Notes: a model not told the origin generated them from the letters alone. Positions 1-6,764 are shown, counted from the first letter of the stretch. The stretch is DNA of 6,773 bases from Bacteroidia bacterium (GCA_905373625.1 CAJPTS010000101.1:1-6773), one strand, 5' to 3'. Made by a program: numbers and translations.

Positions 1-2
1 AA

Positions 3-221
3 GCGTGCCGCCGCGGTTTGTGCTACATGTTCTATCAGACCAGGTGCGGTAAAGAGCCCCTCTTCGCAAAAGAGGTTGTCTGCTGCGACGGTATAGTTAC
101 AGCGCGTTATCGTCTCATCGCACGAAAGAATATTACCGACCATAACAAAAGGCGGCTGTTGTGGTAACAACTGCTTTACATCTATGGTGGCGAAATTTAT
201 TGCTTTATTCTCTATTGCCAT
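3..221 (-). CDS. Partial FabA/FabZ-like (ApeI/ApeP-type) 3-hydroxyacyl-ACP dehydratase, N-terminal 73 residues
   Basis: An open frame starts at the ATG at 221 and runs off the left edge, giving 73 residues of a protein that should be roughly 130-150 long. It begins MAIENKAINFATIDV. What is visible fits the small hotdog-fold dehydratases of aryl polyene and fatty acid clusters: a LLPQQPPFVMVG segment (residues 18-29) matching the FabZ 'LPHRYPFLLVD' strand, and APGLIEHVAQTAAAR (59-73) matching the central helix that carries the catalytic acid (Glu64). The expected role is removal of water from 3-hydroxyacyl-ACP to give the trans-2 double bond, each cycle adding one conjugated alkene. The FabZ catalytic His position reads Gln (see findings), so it may work with a partner subunit. 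The start overlaps the acyltransferase gene by 10 nt, implying coupled translation. Family call is good; exact subfamily is inference. Confidence 0.82.
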   Translation of the reverse strand, partial: MAIENKAINFATIDVKQLLPQQPPFVMVGNILSCDETITRCNYTVAADNLFCEEGLFTAPGLIEHVAQTAAAR

Positions 222-1087
222 ACGTCGAAAAAATTAAACCACTGCTCGGGGTGCTTCTGCAATACTTTTTCCAGAGCATTTACATATGCCTGTGCCAACA
301 GTGCTAAGCGTTCCGCACGTGACAATTGCGGATCAGGAAGCGTGAGGCTCTCCACGTACACCCGATACTTGGCATAGCCTACCTTGGGTACAAAGACAGC
401 AAGCGTGGGAAGGTTGCGCTGTAGTATCGTGGCAAAAGGACCGAGTGGGAAGTGTGCTTTAGCACCCAAGAAATCCGCTTCTATGGTACGCTCCGAGCCA
501 TTGCACCTATCGGCAGCCATGCTTAGAATCTCGCCTTTCTCTATCGCCTCGTTCATCTCGAATAGGTGTCCCATATCGGGACGCACAGGGATCATCCGTA
601 TGTGTGTTCGCTCGAACAACATTTCCCGATTCTTCATAATGGTCTCCGTCTCGCCACCAAAAAGAACCATGTTAAAAGCTTTTTTCTCCGCCACGAAGTA
701 ATATCCGCCCATCTCATAGCTCCCTACGTGCGCTGTAAGCATGACAAAAGAATCGGGCTGCAAGGTGCGCTGGGTATACTCATCAAAGTTCACAGTGGAA
801 AAACGGAACGAATGCCCCGCATAGCAAGCAAAGCGATCCACCATAATCTGCCCGAAACGGAAGTACTGCCAGTAGCAAACAATGAACGCCTTCACCGCTG
901 AGAAGCGATGTCGTAAGCGGAAATATTGGTACGAAGCACGGTAACCTTTAGCAAAGATTAGGTAGAAAGGTACGACTATGGCGACCAAAAAATAGTAACA
1001 CCAAAGCGGGAAGAAACGAAACGATTTAATCAAATTTCGTTGCATCCACGGCGAACCATCCGTGCGCCCTTGCCACTGGGCAGGCAT
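212..1087 (-). CDS. LpxL/HtrB-like lysophospholipid acyltransferase family protein
   Basis: This 291-residue protein belongs to the LpxL/HtrB (lipid A late acyltransferase) family. It has a hydrophobic N-terminal anchor at about residues 26-46, the HX4E catalytic motif as HVGSYE (His120, Glu125), an AADR block at 191-194, and the family's C-terminal PEQWFNFFDVW at 280-290. The length is close to that of LpxL (about 300). Members act at the inner membrane face and move an acyl chain from ACP to a lipid. Between ACP and dehydratase genes, the likely job is to transfer the finished polyene chain, or a second acyl chain, onto a lipid or sugar acceptor rather than to make lipid A (inference). The first Met is preferred over Met15 because a W-x-G-x-T-x-G segment typical of these proteins lies between them. 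It follows the ACP after 75 nt and overlaps the dehydratase start by 10 nt. Confidence 0.88.
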   Translation of the reverse strand: MPAQWQGRTDGSPWMQRNLIKSFRFFPLWCYYFLVAIVVPFYLIFAKGYRASYQYFRLRHRFSAVKAFIVCYWQYFRFGQIMVDRFACYAGHSFRFSTVNFDEYTQRTLQPDSFVMLTAHVGSYEMGGYYFVAEKKAFNMVLFGGETETIMKNREMLFERTHIRMIPVRPDMGHLFEMNEAIEKGEILSMAADRCNGSERTIEADFLGAKAHFPLGPFATILQRNLPTLAVFVPKVGYAKYRVYVESLTLPDPQLSRAERLALLAQAYVNALEKVLQKHPEQWFNFFDVWQ

Positions 1088-1112
1088 CTCTTTATGACAC
1101 GATTTACGCGTA

Positions 1113-1144
1113 CTCGCACACGTCTGCGGAGAGCAGTGCGCGAG
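1113..1144 (-). other. Stem-loop in the ACP/acyltransferase gap
   Basis: On the transcribed strand, CTCGCGCAC (1144-1136) pairs with GTGTGCGAG (1121-1113) through nine base pairs including one G-U, around a 14-nt loop. It lies just after the ACP stop codon and is not followed by a U-run, so it is not an ordinary intrinsic terminator. It could protect the 3' end of the ACP message or partly attenuate the distal genes (inference). Confidence 0.5.
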
Positions 1145-1162
1145 GTACTCTAGCAGTGCAGA

Positions 1163-1417
1163 TTACTTTTCAAGCTCGCGTACTTTTCGTTCCACGTAGT
1201 CACAGAATTCCTTAAGCGTGGTAATCCCTGCCATCTCTTCGGGCTTTATCTTAAAGCCGAATTTATTCTCAACTATTACCACGATGTCTACAAAATCCAA
1301 ACTATCGATGCCAATGTCGTCCTTCAATTTCCCCTCTGGCTTTATCTTTTCTTCGTCGATTTCCAGATCCTCAATAAGGAACTCTCGCACCTTGGCATCA
1401 ATTTCTTCGCGTGTCAT
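1163..1417 (-). CDS. Acyl carrier protein
   Basis: This 84-residue acidic protein carries the growing chain on a phosphopantetheine arm. The attachment motif GIDSLDFVD places the prosthetic group on Ser39, followed by the acidic recognition helix II (FVDIVVIVENKFGF) and a short helix III region ending in EEMAGITTLKEFCDYV. Length and the four-helix layout match a stand-alone type II ACP. It would serve the ketosynthase, ketoreductase, dehydratase and acyltransferase encoded next to it; a dedicated ACP separate from the primary fatty acid AcpP is typical of aryl polyene-type clusters. The gene sits 55 nt after the methyltransferase and 75 nt before the acyltransferase, the widest spacings in the operon apart from that before the secreted protein, and both gaps contain a stem-loop. 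The leader just before the ATG is AT-rich with no clear Shine-Dalgarno, as is common in Bacteroidota. Confidence 0.95.
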   Translation of the reverse strand: MTREEIDAKVREFLIEDLEIDEEKIKPEGKLKDDIGIDSLDFVDIVVIVENKFGFKIKPEEMAGITTLKEFCDYVERKVRELEK

Positions 1418-1451
1418 AATTATCTTGGTATTTATTTAATCACACATATCT

Positions 1452-1472
1452 CCTAGCAGGGACGAGGCTAGG
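1452..1472 (-). other. Stem-loop directly after the methyltransferase stop codon, upstream of ACP
   Basis: On the transcribed strand CCTAGC (1472-1467) and GCTAGG (1457-1452) are perfect complements, six base pairs around a nine-nt loop. The stem begins at the base right after the methyltransferase TAA. The following bases are GATATGTGTG rather than a U-run, so termination is unlikely. A role in mRNA processing or in setting ACP levels relative to upstream genes is possible (inference). Confidence 0.5.
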
Positions 1473-2567
1473 TTACTCTTTAACAATTTCCAGAATATTG
1501 TGTCCCAATCCGAACTGGTCGTGCATTTTTACCACTTTCATACCAGCGCGTTCTATGAGCCTTTCAAAGACTTCACTCCGATAGAATTTAGAATTCCCGT
1601 TCGCCATGGCCGTGAAATAGACACTCGTCATAGTCAGACAGAGAGCCGCCGTTTCACTTCGTTGTAGATTCCAGAACAAGTCCATAATAAACAGGCGCGT
1701 ATTAGGCGTCATTACAGCCGCAACGCGCGCAAGGATCGTGTAGATTTCGTCTTCGGAGAAACATACTAGGAACTGACTCATCCAGATCGCATCCCACGGA
1801 GCACTGGGGAGCACGGCACGGGGATCTAACTGATCTATGGCATAACCATCTATTCGTTCTGCCCCGTTTTTATTGGCGACGAAATCCTTCATCATACTGA
1901 GCTGACCTGGGAGGTCGGCAATGGTAACCCGCACCTCGGGGTCATATTCTACACATCGGAGTGCAAACTTACCCGTGTTCCCACCGATGTCTAGTAATCG
2001 TTTGGGATGTCTTTCAAAGACAATAGGTAAAGCTTTATCAAAAGAGTTGTCGCTGTAGTAATGATCAAAAGCGAGCCAACTCTGCCGTACGTTCGGCTCT
2101 AGTTGAGACAACCCCTCGTAAATTGTTTTCCAATTCCCCAAGGTTGGTAAACCCGCAGGACGTCCTTCAGTTAGCGCCTCTTCGAGGTGGTACAGTCCGC
2201 GGTAATTGACGTCGTGCACAAAGTCCAGATTGACAGCTTTGTTTTCGTCTGCCAGCAAGAACCACCCTGTTTTCGAGAGTCGGAAGCGTTCCGTAGTAGG
2301 GTCTACTAGTAGTATGCCCGCCGAGAGTCCGCCTTCTACCAGCACATTGATGGCGTAGGGCGTGCAATGAGTCTTTTCCACGAGCTCCGCCTCGGTAAGC
2401 CCGTCTTTACTCTCGTTGAGGTATTCTAAAATCTTGAACTTGCGTAGGAGTCGTGCTACCTCAAAGATGACGGGTCCCCATGTAATATATTCGGCCAAGC
2501 GCTGCGCTTCTACGGCATTCAGTTGTTCTTTTGTATAGCGCTTCGCTACTGTAGGAGATAGTTTCAT
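1473..2567 (-). CDS. Class I SAM-dependent methyltransferase of the plant O-methyltransferase type (dimerisation winged helix plus PF00891-like domain)
   Basis: The 364-residue protein has two parts. Residues about 20-105 look like the winged-helix dimerisation domain (FEVARLLRKFKILEYL, then LTEAELVEKTHCTPYAINVLVEGGLSAGIL). Residues about 185-364 form the Rossmann methyltransferase domain with the SAM motif I LLDIGGNTGKF (191-201), an acidic ADLPGQL (217-223) and a C-terminal NGNSKFYRSEVFERLIERAGM (323-343) like the NGKER...F..L...AGF block of this family. Where classical O-methyltransferases have the catalytic base as 'LHDWSDE', this protein has FLVCFSEDE (266-274), with Val268 at the His position. 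In this cluster it probably methylates the aryl head group; the missing base would suit C-methylation of the ring, as in 3-methyl-4-hydroxyphenyl heads of aryl polyenes and flexirubins (inference). Its ATG directly abuts the TAG of the upstream gene, indicating translational coupling. Confidence 0.88.
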   Translation of the reverse strand: MKLSPTVAKRYTKEQLNAVEAQRLAEYITWGPVIFEVARLLRKFKILEYLNESKDGLTEAELVEKTHCTPYAINVLVEGGLSAGILLVDPTTERFRLSKTGWFLLADENKAVNLDFVHDVNYRGLYHLEEALTEGRPAGLPTLGNWKTIYEGLSQLEPNVRQSWLAFDHYYSDNSFDKALPIVFERHPKRLLDIGGNTGKFALRCVEYDPEVRVTIADLPGQLSMMKDFVANKNGAERIDGYAIDQLDPRAVLPSAPWDAIWMSQFLVCFSEDEIYTILARVAAVMTPNTRLFIMDLFWNLQRSETAALCLTMTSVYFTAMANGNSKFYRSEVFERLIERAGMKVVKMHDQFGLGHNILEIVKE

Positions 2568-3125
2568 CTAGAATGAAAAGAAGCCTTTGTTAATATTCTT
2601 GTTTATGAACTTAGCAAAGTTCTCGCCATTTTCCTCGCTAGCATCGCCCAATAGGTTCAGGAACGTGCCAAAGATACCTCCGCGAGGCGATGCCCAACGA
2701 ATTACGGCGACTTTCTTACCCTCACTATTCATAAACTGATAATCTGCAACGGCTGTCCCATCGCGCTCAAGACTTGCAAATTTTACCACTAAGCGTGTAG
2801 GCATCTCCTTGGAGACGAGGATAGGTAATCCCTTCTTAGACGCTATTTTGTTATATGCAGCCACAAAGCGCGATATGTGTTCGGCGGTTAGACTCTTCTG
2901 CCATTCTTCTTCAAAATCGAAGTAATCGCTGTTGGAGAACTCGCGTTGTTCCTTCGCCATAAAATCCTCAAAGATCATCCCTTGGATGAGAGCATCTTTA
3001 TAGTCAAAAGAGACTTGAATTTGTTGCACATCCTTTATTGAATCTAGGGTTCCCCCGATTAGTTGTTGTCCGTGCACGCTCGCGGCAAGTGCTACAAAAG
3101 CTAGTGCTAGCAAAATTCTTTTCAT
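2568..3125 (-). CDS. Small secreted (periplasmic) protein of unknown function
   Basis: From the ATG at 3125 this is 185 residues beginning MKRILLALAFVALAASVHG, a typical Sec signal peptide (charged n-region, Leu/Ala-rich core, probable cleavage after Gly19 before QQL). There is no lipobox Cys, so it should be soluble or periplasmic rather than a lipoprotein. An upstream ATG at 3152 would add nine residues (MSIKIKHTI) ahead of the signal and is less likely. The mature part has an acidic, aromatic-rich stretch (about 64-76), a probable beta segment around 111-144 (TRLVVKFASLERDG...GKKVAVIRW), a Gly-rich stretch (149-160) and a helical, Asn/Lys-rich tail. I do not recognise the family; the late beta plus Gly-rich segment faintly recalls DUF4410-type envelope proteins, which is weak. 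Its place between ketosynthase and methyltransferase genes suggests a part in envelope delivery or anchoring of the product (inference). Confidence 0.85.
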   Translation of the reverse strand: MKRILLALAFVALAASVHGQQLIGGTLDSIKDVQQIQVSFDYKDALIQGMIFEDFMAKEQREFSNSDYFDFEEEWQKSLTAEHISRFVAAYNKIASKKGLPILVSKEMPTRLVVKFASLERDGTAVADYQFMNSEGKKVAVIRWASPRGGIFGTFLNLLGDASEENGENFAKFINKNINKGFFSF

Positions 3126-3186
3126 AATCGTATGCTTTATTTTTATTGACAAGGATTCGTAATGACTCTATGGCAGCAAACGCCGT

Positions 3187-4407
3187 CTATATTTTCTTGA
3201 TAATTAGAGCACTATTCGTTCCCCCAAACCCGAAGGAGTTAGAGAGTATCGTGTGCAGTTCAGTATCTACACGCTCTGTGGCAATGTGTAACTTTGCCGA
3301 ATACTCATCGGGGTTCTCAAAATTGATGTTAGGCGCAACAAAGTTGTTCCGCATCATTAAGATAGAGTAGATAATTTCACTAGCACCCGCCATCCAGCAC
3401 TCATGCCCCGTCATACTCTTTGTGGAAGATATCCACGCGTGTTGTTCGGCAAAAAGACGATCTAGCGCCATGGCCTCAAACATATCGCCCTGCGGTGTTG
3501 AGGTAGCATGTGCATTGATATAATCAATGTCGGCAGGCGTCACGGCTGCATCTTTCATAGCACGTTGCATTGCAATTTCCGATCCCACATCGCTGGGCTG
3601 CGAGATACCCCCACCGTTACTCGAGAAGCCATAACCAACCACTTCGCACAAAATATTTGCCCCACGTGCCACAGCATGATCGTACTCTTCAAGTACCAAC
3701 GCAGCAGCTCCGCCACTGGGAATGAGTCCGTCCCGATCTTTATCAAACGGGCGCGAGGCTTTAGTAGGCTCTCCCATGCGCATAGAAAAGGCGCTCAGGG
3801 CATCAAATGTCCCCATACTGTAAGCATTTACCTCTTGCGCACCACCACAAAGTACGAGGTTTTGTAGACCCTGCTTAATCATCATGTACCCCAAGCCAAT
3901 GGCATGACTACCACTTGCACACGCTGCACTGACGGTAAAATTGATCCCACGCAAACGGAAAATGGTACTCAAATTCATGGTAACCGTAGAGTTCATGGCT
4001 TGGAAGATCCACCCCGAGCCAAGCAAGGTAGTAGCCTTCTTCTCATCCATGAGCTTAGCAGCGGCTACGGTAGCACCAGCTGTAGAATCGTTGCCGAAGA
4101 TACAACCGCACTCATTCGCCAGCAGGTACTCCTCAGCGATGCCTGCACTGACAAATGCTTCGCGACTGGCCATATAGGCAAACTCACCCTCCTCGGGCAA
4201 CCCGACGCGCATCCGACGGTCTAATAAACCTTTTAATTGCGGGCGTTCCACGATCCCCGTAAGCGCACTCTGAAAGCCCATCTCTTTTCGGAGCTCATCT
4301 ATGCCTATGCCACTGCGCCCCTCTTGCAGACTGCTGAGCACCTCTTCTGTATTCTTACCAATACAACTCCAGATCCCGATCCCTGTGATTACTACGCGCT
4401 TTTCCAT
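3187..4407 (-). CDS. Beta-ketoacyl-ACP synthase, FabF-like (aryl polyene-type ketosynthase)
   Basis: The 406-residue thiolase-fold enzyme condenses malonyl-ACP with the growing acyl chain. The full catalytic triad is visible: Cys163 in VSAACASGSHAIG, His300 in NAHATSTPQGD, and His335 with Lys330 in SSTKSMTGHECWMAGASE. The Gly-rich NSFGFGGTNSALI (390-402) near the C-terminus is also intact, and length matches FabF (about 410). After the second His the usual FabF LLGAAGAVE is replaced by ECWMAGASE, a variant I associate with ketosynthases of Bacteroidota secondary-metabolite clusters rather than housekeeping FabF. Its start lies 19 nt after the reductase stop. With a neighbouring ketoreductase and dehydratase but no enoyl reductase in view, it would build a conjugated polyene. 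The intact Cys shows it is the active synthase and not a chain-length factor. Confidence 0.93.
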   Translation of the reverse strand: MEKRVVITGIGIWSCIGKNTEEVLSSLQEGRSGIGIDELRKEMGFQSALTGIVERPQLKGLLDRRMRVGLPEEGEFAYMASREAFVSAGIAEEYLLANECGCIFGNDSTAGATVAAAKLMDEKKATTLLGSGWIFQAMNSTVTMNLSTIFRLRGINFTVSAACASGSHAIGLGYMMIKQGLQNLVLCGGAQEVNAYSMGTFDALSAFSMRMGEPTKASRPFDKDRDGLIPSGGAAALVLEEYDHAVARGANILCEVVGYGFSSNGGGISQPSDVGSEIAMQRAMKDAAVTPADIDYINAHATSTPQGDMFEAMALDRLFAEQHAWISSTKSMTGHECWMAGASEIIYSILMMRNNFVAPNINFENPDEYSAKLHIATERVDTELHTILSNSFGFGGTNSALIIKKI

Positions 4408-4426
4408 ATTTTCTTCACCGCTATGC

Positions 4427-5155
4427 TTAAGAATACAATCCGCCGTTGATAGAAATTACCTGCCCTGTGATATACGCTGCCGCTGGACTTGCTAAAAAGG
4501 AAACGAGGCTCGCCACCTCGTCAGCCGTACCAAAACGCCCCATGGGGATCATTTTTTGCAACTCCGCCACGGGGAGGTCTTTTGTCATATCACTCTCTAT
4601 AAAACCAGGCGCTATGGCATTAACTGTAATTTTTCTCTTCGCCACTTCTTGCGCGAGGGCTTTTGTCGCCCCTATCAGTGCCGCTTTTGCTGCGGAGTAA
4701 TTTACTTGTCCTGGAAGCCCTTTTAAGCCCGAGAGGGAGGCAATATTGATAATCCGTCCGCACCGTTTGCTGATCATGTTTTTCAAGAAACGGCGCGTTA
4801 TGTAAAAGAAGCCGTTGAGGGTCGTGTCTAACACTCTGTGCCAAGCGGCATTTTGCATGAATATCATCAGTTGGTCTTCGCAGACGCCCGCATTATTTAC
4901 CAGCACCTCAACATAGTCTTCTGCATGTGTGTTTTCCCATTCCGTAAGCGCAGCTTCTGTAGCAAGCGGGTCAGCAACATCAAATTTCAGATAATCTACC
5001 ACGCCTCCGTTCTCGCGGAGTTCTGCGGCTAATTCTTGCGCTGCGGCGTCATTGTTTACATAGGTGAATGTGACTGCGTAACCAGCCGCGACCATTTGTT
5101 TAGCTATGGCGCGACCTATGCCGCGCGATGCCCCTGTTATAAATGCATATTTCAT
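4427..5155 (-). CDS. fabG: 3-oxoacyl-ACP reductase (FabG-type short-chain dehydrogenase)
   Basis: This 242-residue SDR has the cofactor-binding TGASRGIG (7-14), NNAG (87-90), the catalytic tetrad Asn114, Ser140, Tyr153 and Lys157 (within GQVNYSAAKAALIG), and the FabG-like APGFIESDM (182-190) and C-terminal YITGQVISINGG. Length equals E. coli FabG (244). It would reduce the 3-oxoacyl-ACP made by the ketosynthase to 3-hydroxyacyl-ACP with NADPH, ahead of the dehydratase. Its ATG overlaps the lyase stop by one base (TAATG), so the two are translationally coupled. The location inside an aryl-starter cluster suggests a pathway-dedicated paralogue of housekeeping FabG, equivalent to the ketoreductase of aryl polyene clusters (inference). 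The symbol denotes the family, not proof that it is the essential fabG. Confidence 0.94.
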   Translation of the reverse strand: MKYAFITGASRGIGRAIAKQMVAAGYAVTFTYVNNDAAAQELAAELRENGGVVDYLKFDVADPLATEAALTEWENTHAEDYVEVLVNNAGVCEDQLMIFMQNAAWHRVLDTTLNGFFYITRRFLKNMISKRCGRIINIASLSGLKGLPGQVNYSAAKAALIGATKALAQEVAKRKITVNAIAPGFIESDMTKDLPVAELQKMIPMGRFGTADEVASLVSFLASPAAAYITGQVISINGGLYS

Positions 5156-6720
5156 TAGGCTTGTATCTGTCGTAAATATTCCTCAACGCTTTTAATTTTT
5201 TCATAGAGAGGCACGTCTTCTCGAATTACGGGGCAGCGCTCCCGAATTGCGTCGTATACAGTTTTAGTCTTGGGGGCGAGCTGCTCGGCTATTCCTAAAC
5301 AATCCGTGGCTTGTGCTAGGGCGATGCAATGGATAGCAAAGACTTGATAGGCATTATCTATCACCTGCTTACAGAGTAACGCCGAGTTTGTTCCCATGGA
5401 GACGATGTCCTGATTATCGTTGTTATTCGGAATGGAATGCACGTAATTTGGCATGGCGAGTGTCTGGCTCTCTGCCGTAGTACTAGTGGCCGTAAACTGA
5501 CAAGCTTGCATGCCATAATTAAGCCCCAGCACCCCCATATTCAAAAATGGAGGAAGTATGCCATTTATACGGTCGTGCATTAAGTAATTCAGCTGACGCT
5601 CCGCGGTCATCATAAGCCGAACCGTGGCAATTTTTATCTTGTCAGATTCGAGCGAGATGTAGTCCCCATGAAAATTTCCCCCGTGGTAAACATTCTGCGT
5701 CTCGACATCAATTATGGGGTTGTCACAAGCCGAATTCAATTCATGCTCAATAACACGCTGTGCATCAACAAACGTTTCAAAAATTGGCCCGAATATCTGT
5801 GGCGTACACCGTAAAGAATAATATGATTGTACTTTTTTTGAAAAAAAGGACTCTTGATTCTCTTCTTTGTTATAAAGATAATGTTCCCGTTTCAGTAGGC
5901 GACGGCTTCCTTGCGCCCACTCGCGCATCTTCGTGGCTATAATTTGTTGCCCTTGGTGGTCTTTTGCAGCATTGAGCGGTTCGCTAATCCAGTCATCATA
6001 AGATTCTGCGATTTCGTTCATCCACACCGCTAACGGTAATGCCCATTCGAGCAAATTTCCAGCGTAAATCAGATTCACGGCAGCAATGCCCGTCATGACA
6101 CTCGTACCATTTGTAGCACTGAGTCCCTCACGAATATGCATTTGTATCGGCGAGAGATGCAGTTCGTTTAGCACCTTGGCTGTAGACCACCACTTCCCGT
6201 TGTAATGTACTTTTCCTTCACCGATGAGCGCTAGGGCAATATGTGCCAACTGTACCAAATCGCCGCTCGCGCCTACACTCCCATGACGCGGCACGTAGGG
6301 ATAAATGCCAAGATTGATAAAATCTAGCAGTCGTTCTACCAATTCGCGATGTACACCAGATTTGCCCTGTAAAAAGGTGCCAAGTCTTGCCAACATAGCG
6401 GCACGTACGTAGAGGTCTTCTAACGGTTCGCCTGCGCCCGTCGCATGACTGCGGATGATGTTATATTGAAGCTCTTTTAGATGCTCGTCTGCTACGCGCC
6501 ACTGCGCCATGGGACCAAACCCAGTATTGATGCCATAGATGACGCGATCCGTGGCGAAAGATTTAAGGAAATCAAAACTAGCATCTATGCGCGCATATTC
6601 ATTTTTGGGGATCACTATCGTGTCAGTGAAATCTCCAAACAAACCGTCGCGCTTTGAGACATTGCCAAACAAGCACTTGCGCATTACCGCGAGTGACAGC
6701 GTATTTGCCCTAACCTCCAT
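5155..6720 (-). CDS. MIO-dependent aromatic amino acid ammonia-lyase, probable tyrosine ammonia-lyase
   Basis: From the ATG at 6720 the protein is 521 residues, the usual size for HAL/TAL enzymes. It deaminates an aromatic amino acid, most likely tyrosine to 4-coumarate. The MIO cofactor arises from Ala151-Ser152-Gly153 in HGSVGASGDLVQLAH. Other signatures are the catalytic Tyr62 in IYGINTGFGPMAQ, TNGTSVMTG (203-211), QSYYSLRC (298-305), NFHGDYISLE (349-358), FTATSTTAESQ (409-419) and SIPNNNDNQD (429-438). Many of these stretches match my memory of the F. johnsoniae TAL. The selectivity dyad is Ser91-His92, shared by HutH and that TAL, so it does not by itself decide the substrate; the fatty-acid-like neighbours and absence of hutU/hutI argue against histidine catabolism. 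An ATG 13 codons upstream (6759) is rejected: it would fall at the predicted transcription start, and the later Met aligns with the known enzyme. It is the first gene of the operon and overlaps the reductase start by one base. Confidence 0.93.
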   Translation of the reverse strand: MEVRANTLSLAVMRKCLFGNVSKRDGLFGDFTDTIVIPKNEYARIDASFDFLKSFATDRVIYGINTGFGPMAQWRVADEHLKELQYNIIRSHATGAGEPLEDLYVRAAMLARLGTFLQGKSGVHRELVERLLDFINLGIYPYVPRHGSVGASGDLVQLAHIALALIGEGKVHYNGKWWSTAKVLNELHLSPIQMHIREGLSATNGTSVMTGIAAVNLIYAGNLLEWALPLAVWMNEIAESYDDWISEPLNAAKDHQGQQIIATKMREWAQGSRRLLKREHYLYNKEENQESFFSKKVQSYYSLRCTPQIFGPIFETFVDAQRVIEHELNSACDNPIIDVETQNVYHGGNFHGDYISLESDKIKIATVRLMMTAERQLNYLMHDRINGILPPFLNMGVLGLNYGMQACQFTATSTTAESQTLAMPNYVHSIPNNNDNQDIVSMGTNSALLCKQVIDNAYQVFAIHCIALAQATDCLGIAEQLAPKTKTVYDAIRERCPVIREDVPLYEKIKSVEEYLRQIQA

Positions 6721-6729
6721 GCCAACCTT

Positions 6730-6748
6730 TTTTGTATGCGATACAAAA
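6730..6748. promoter_or_regulatory. Perfect 8-bp inverted repeat in the lyase leader, possible operator
   Basis: TTTTGTAT and ATACAAAA flank a 3-base GCG centre. The repeat sits between the -7 box and the lyase start codon, about 10 to 30 nt downstream of the predicted transcription start. Size and symmetry suit a dimeric repressor site, or a weak AU-rich hairpin in the leader; function is inferred. Confidence 0.45.
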
Positions 6749-6764
6749 GCACTTCGCACAAATG

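Noticed and set aside
1113..1144. Intrinsic terminator after ACP
   Set aside because: The stem is not followed by a U-run and the acyltransferase and dehydratase continue on the same strand.
1088..1165. ACP and acyltransferase share a reading frame, with only the ACP stop codon separating them over 25 stop-free codons, suggesting a readthrough fusion
   Set aside because: A 25-codon stop-free run is unremarkable by chance, the spacer reads as low-complexity nonsense, and each protein looks complete on its own.
3126..3152. Longer start for the secreted protein at 3152
   Set aside because: It places nine extra residues ahead of a well-formed signal peptide; the start at 3125 gives the standard MKR n-region.
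3126..3186. Internal promoter before the secreted protein
   Set aside because: A TTTG occurs on the minus strand but no TAnnTTTG follows at the right distance.
3508..3867. Forward-strand open frames here and elsewhere (for example 384-701, 3904-4224)
   Set aside because: They lie wholly inside strongly supported minus-strand genes, show no recognisable motifs, and read as shadow frames.
5155..6720. Reading the lyase as HutH of histidine degradation
   Set aside because: No hutU, hutI or related genes are present and it is coupled to fatty-acid-type enzymes; the Ser-His dyad alone does not decide.
6721..6759. Longer lyase start at 6759 adding 13 residues (MRSAFVSHTKKVG)
   Set aside because: It would lie at the predicted transcription start and over the inverted repeat; the ATG at 6720 matches the N-terminus of the related F. 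johnsoniae enzyme as I recall it.
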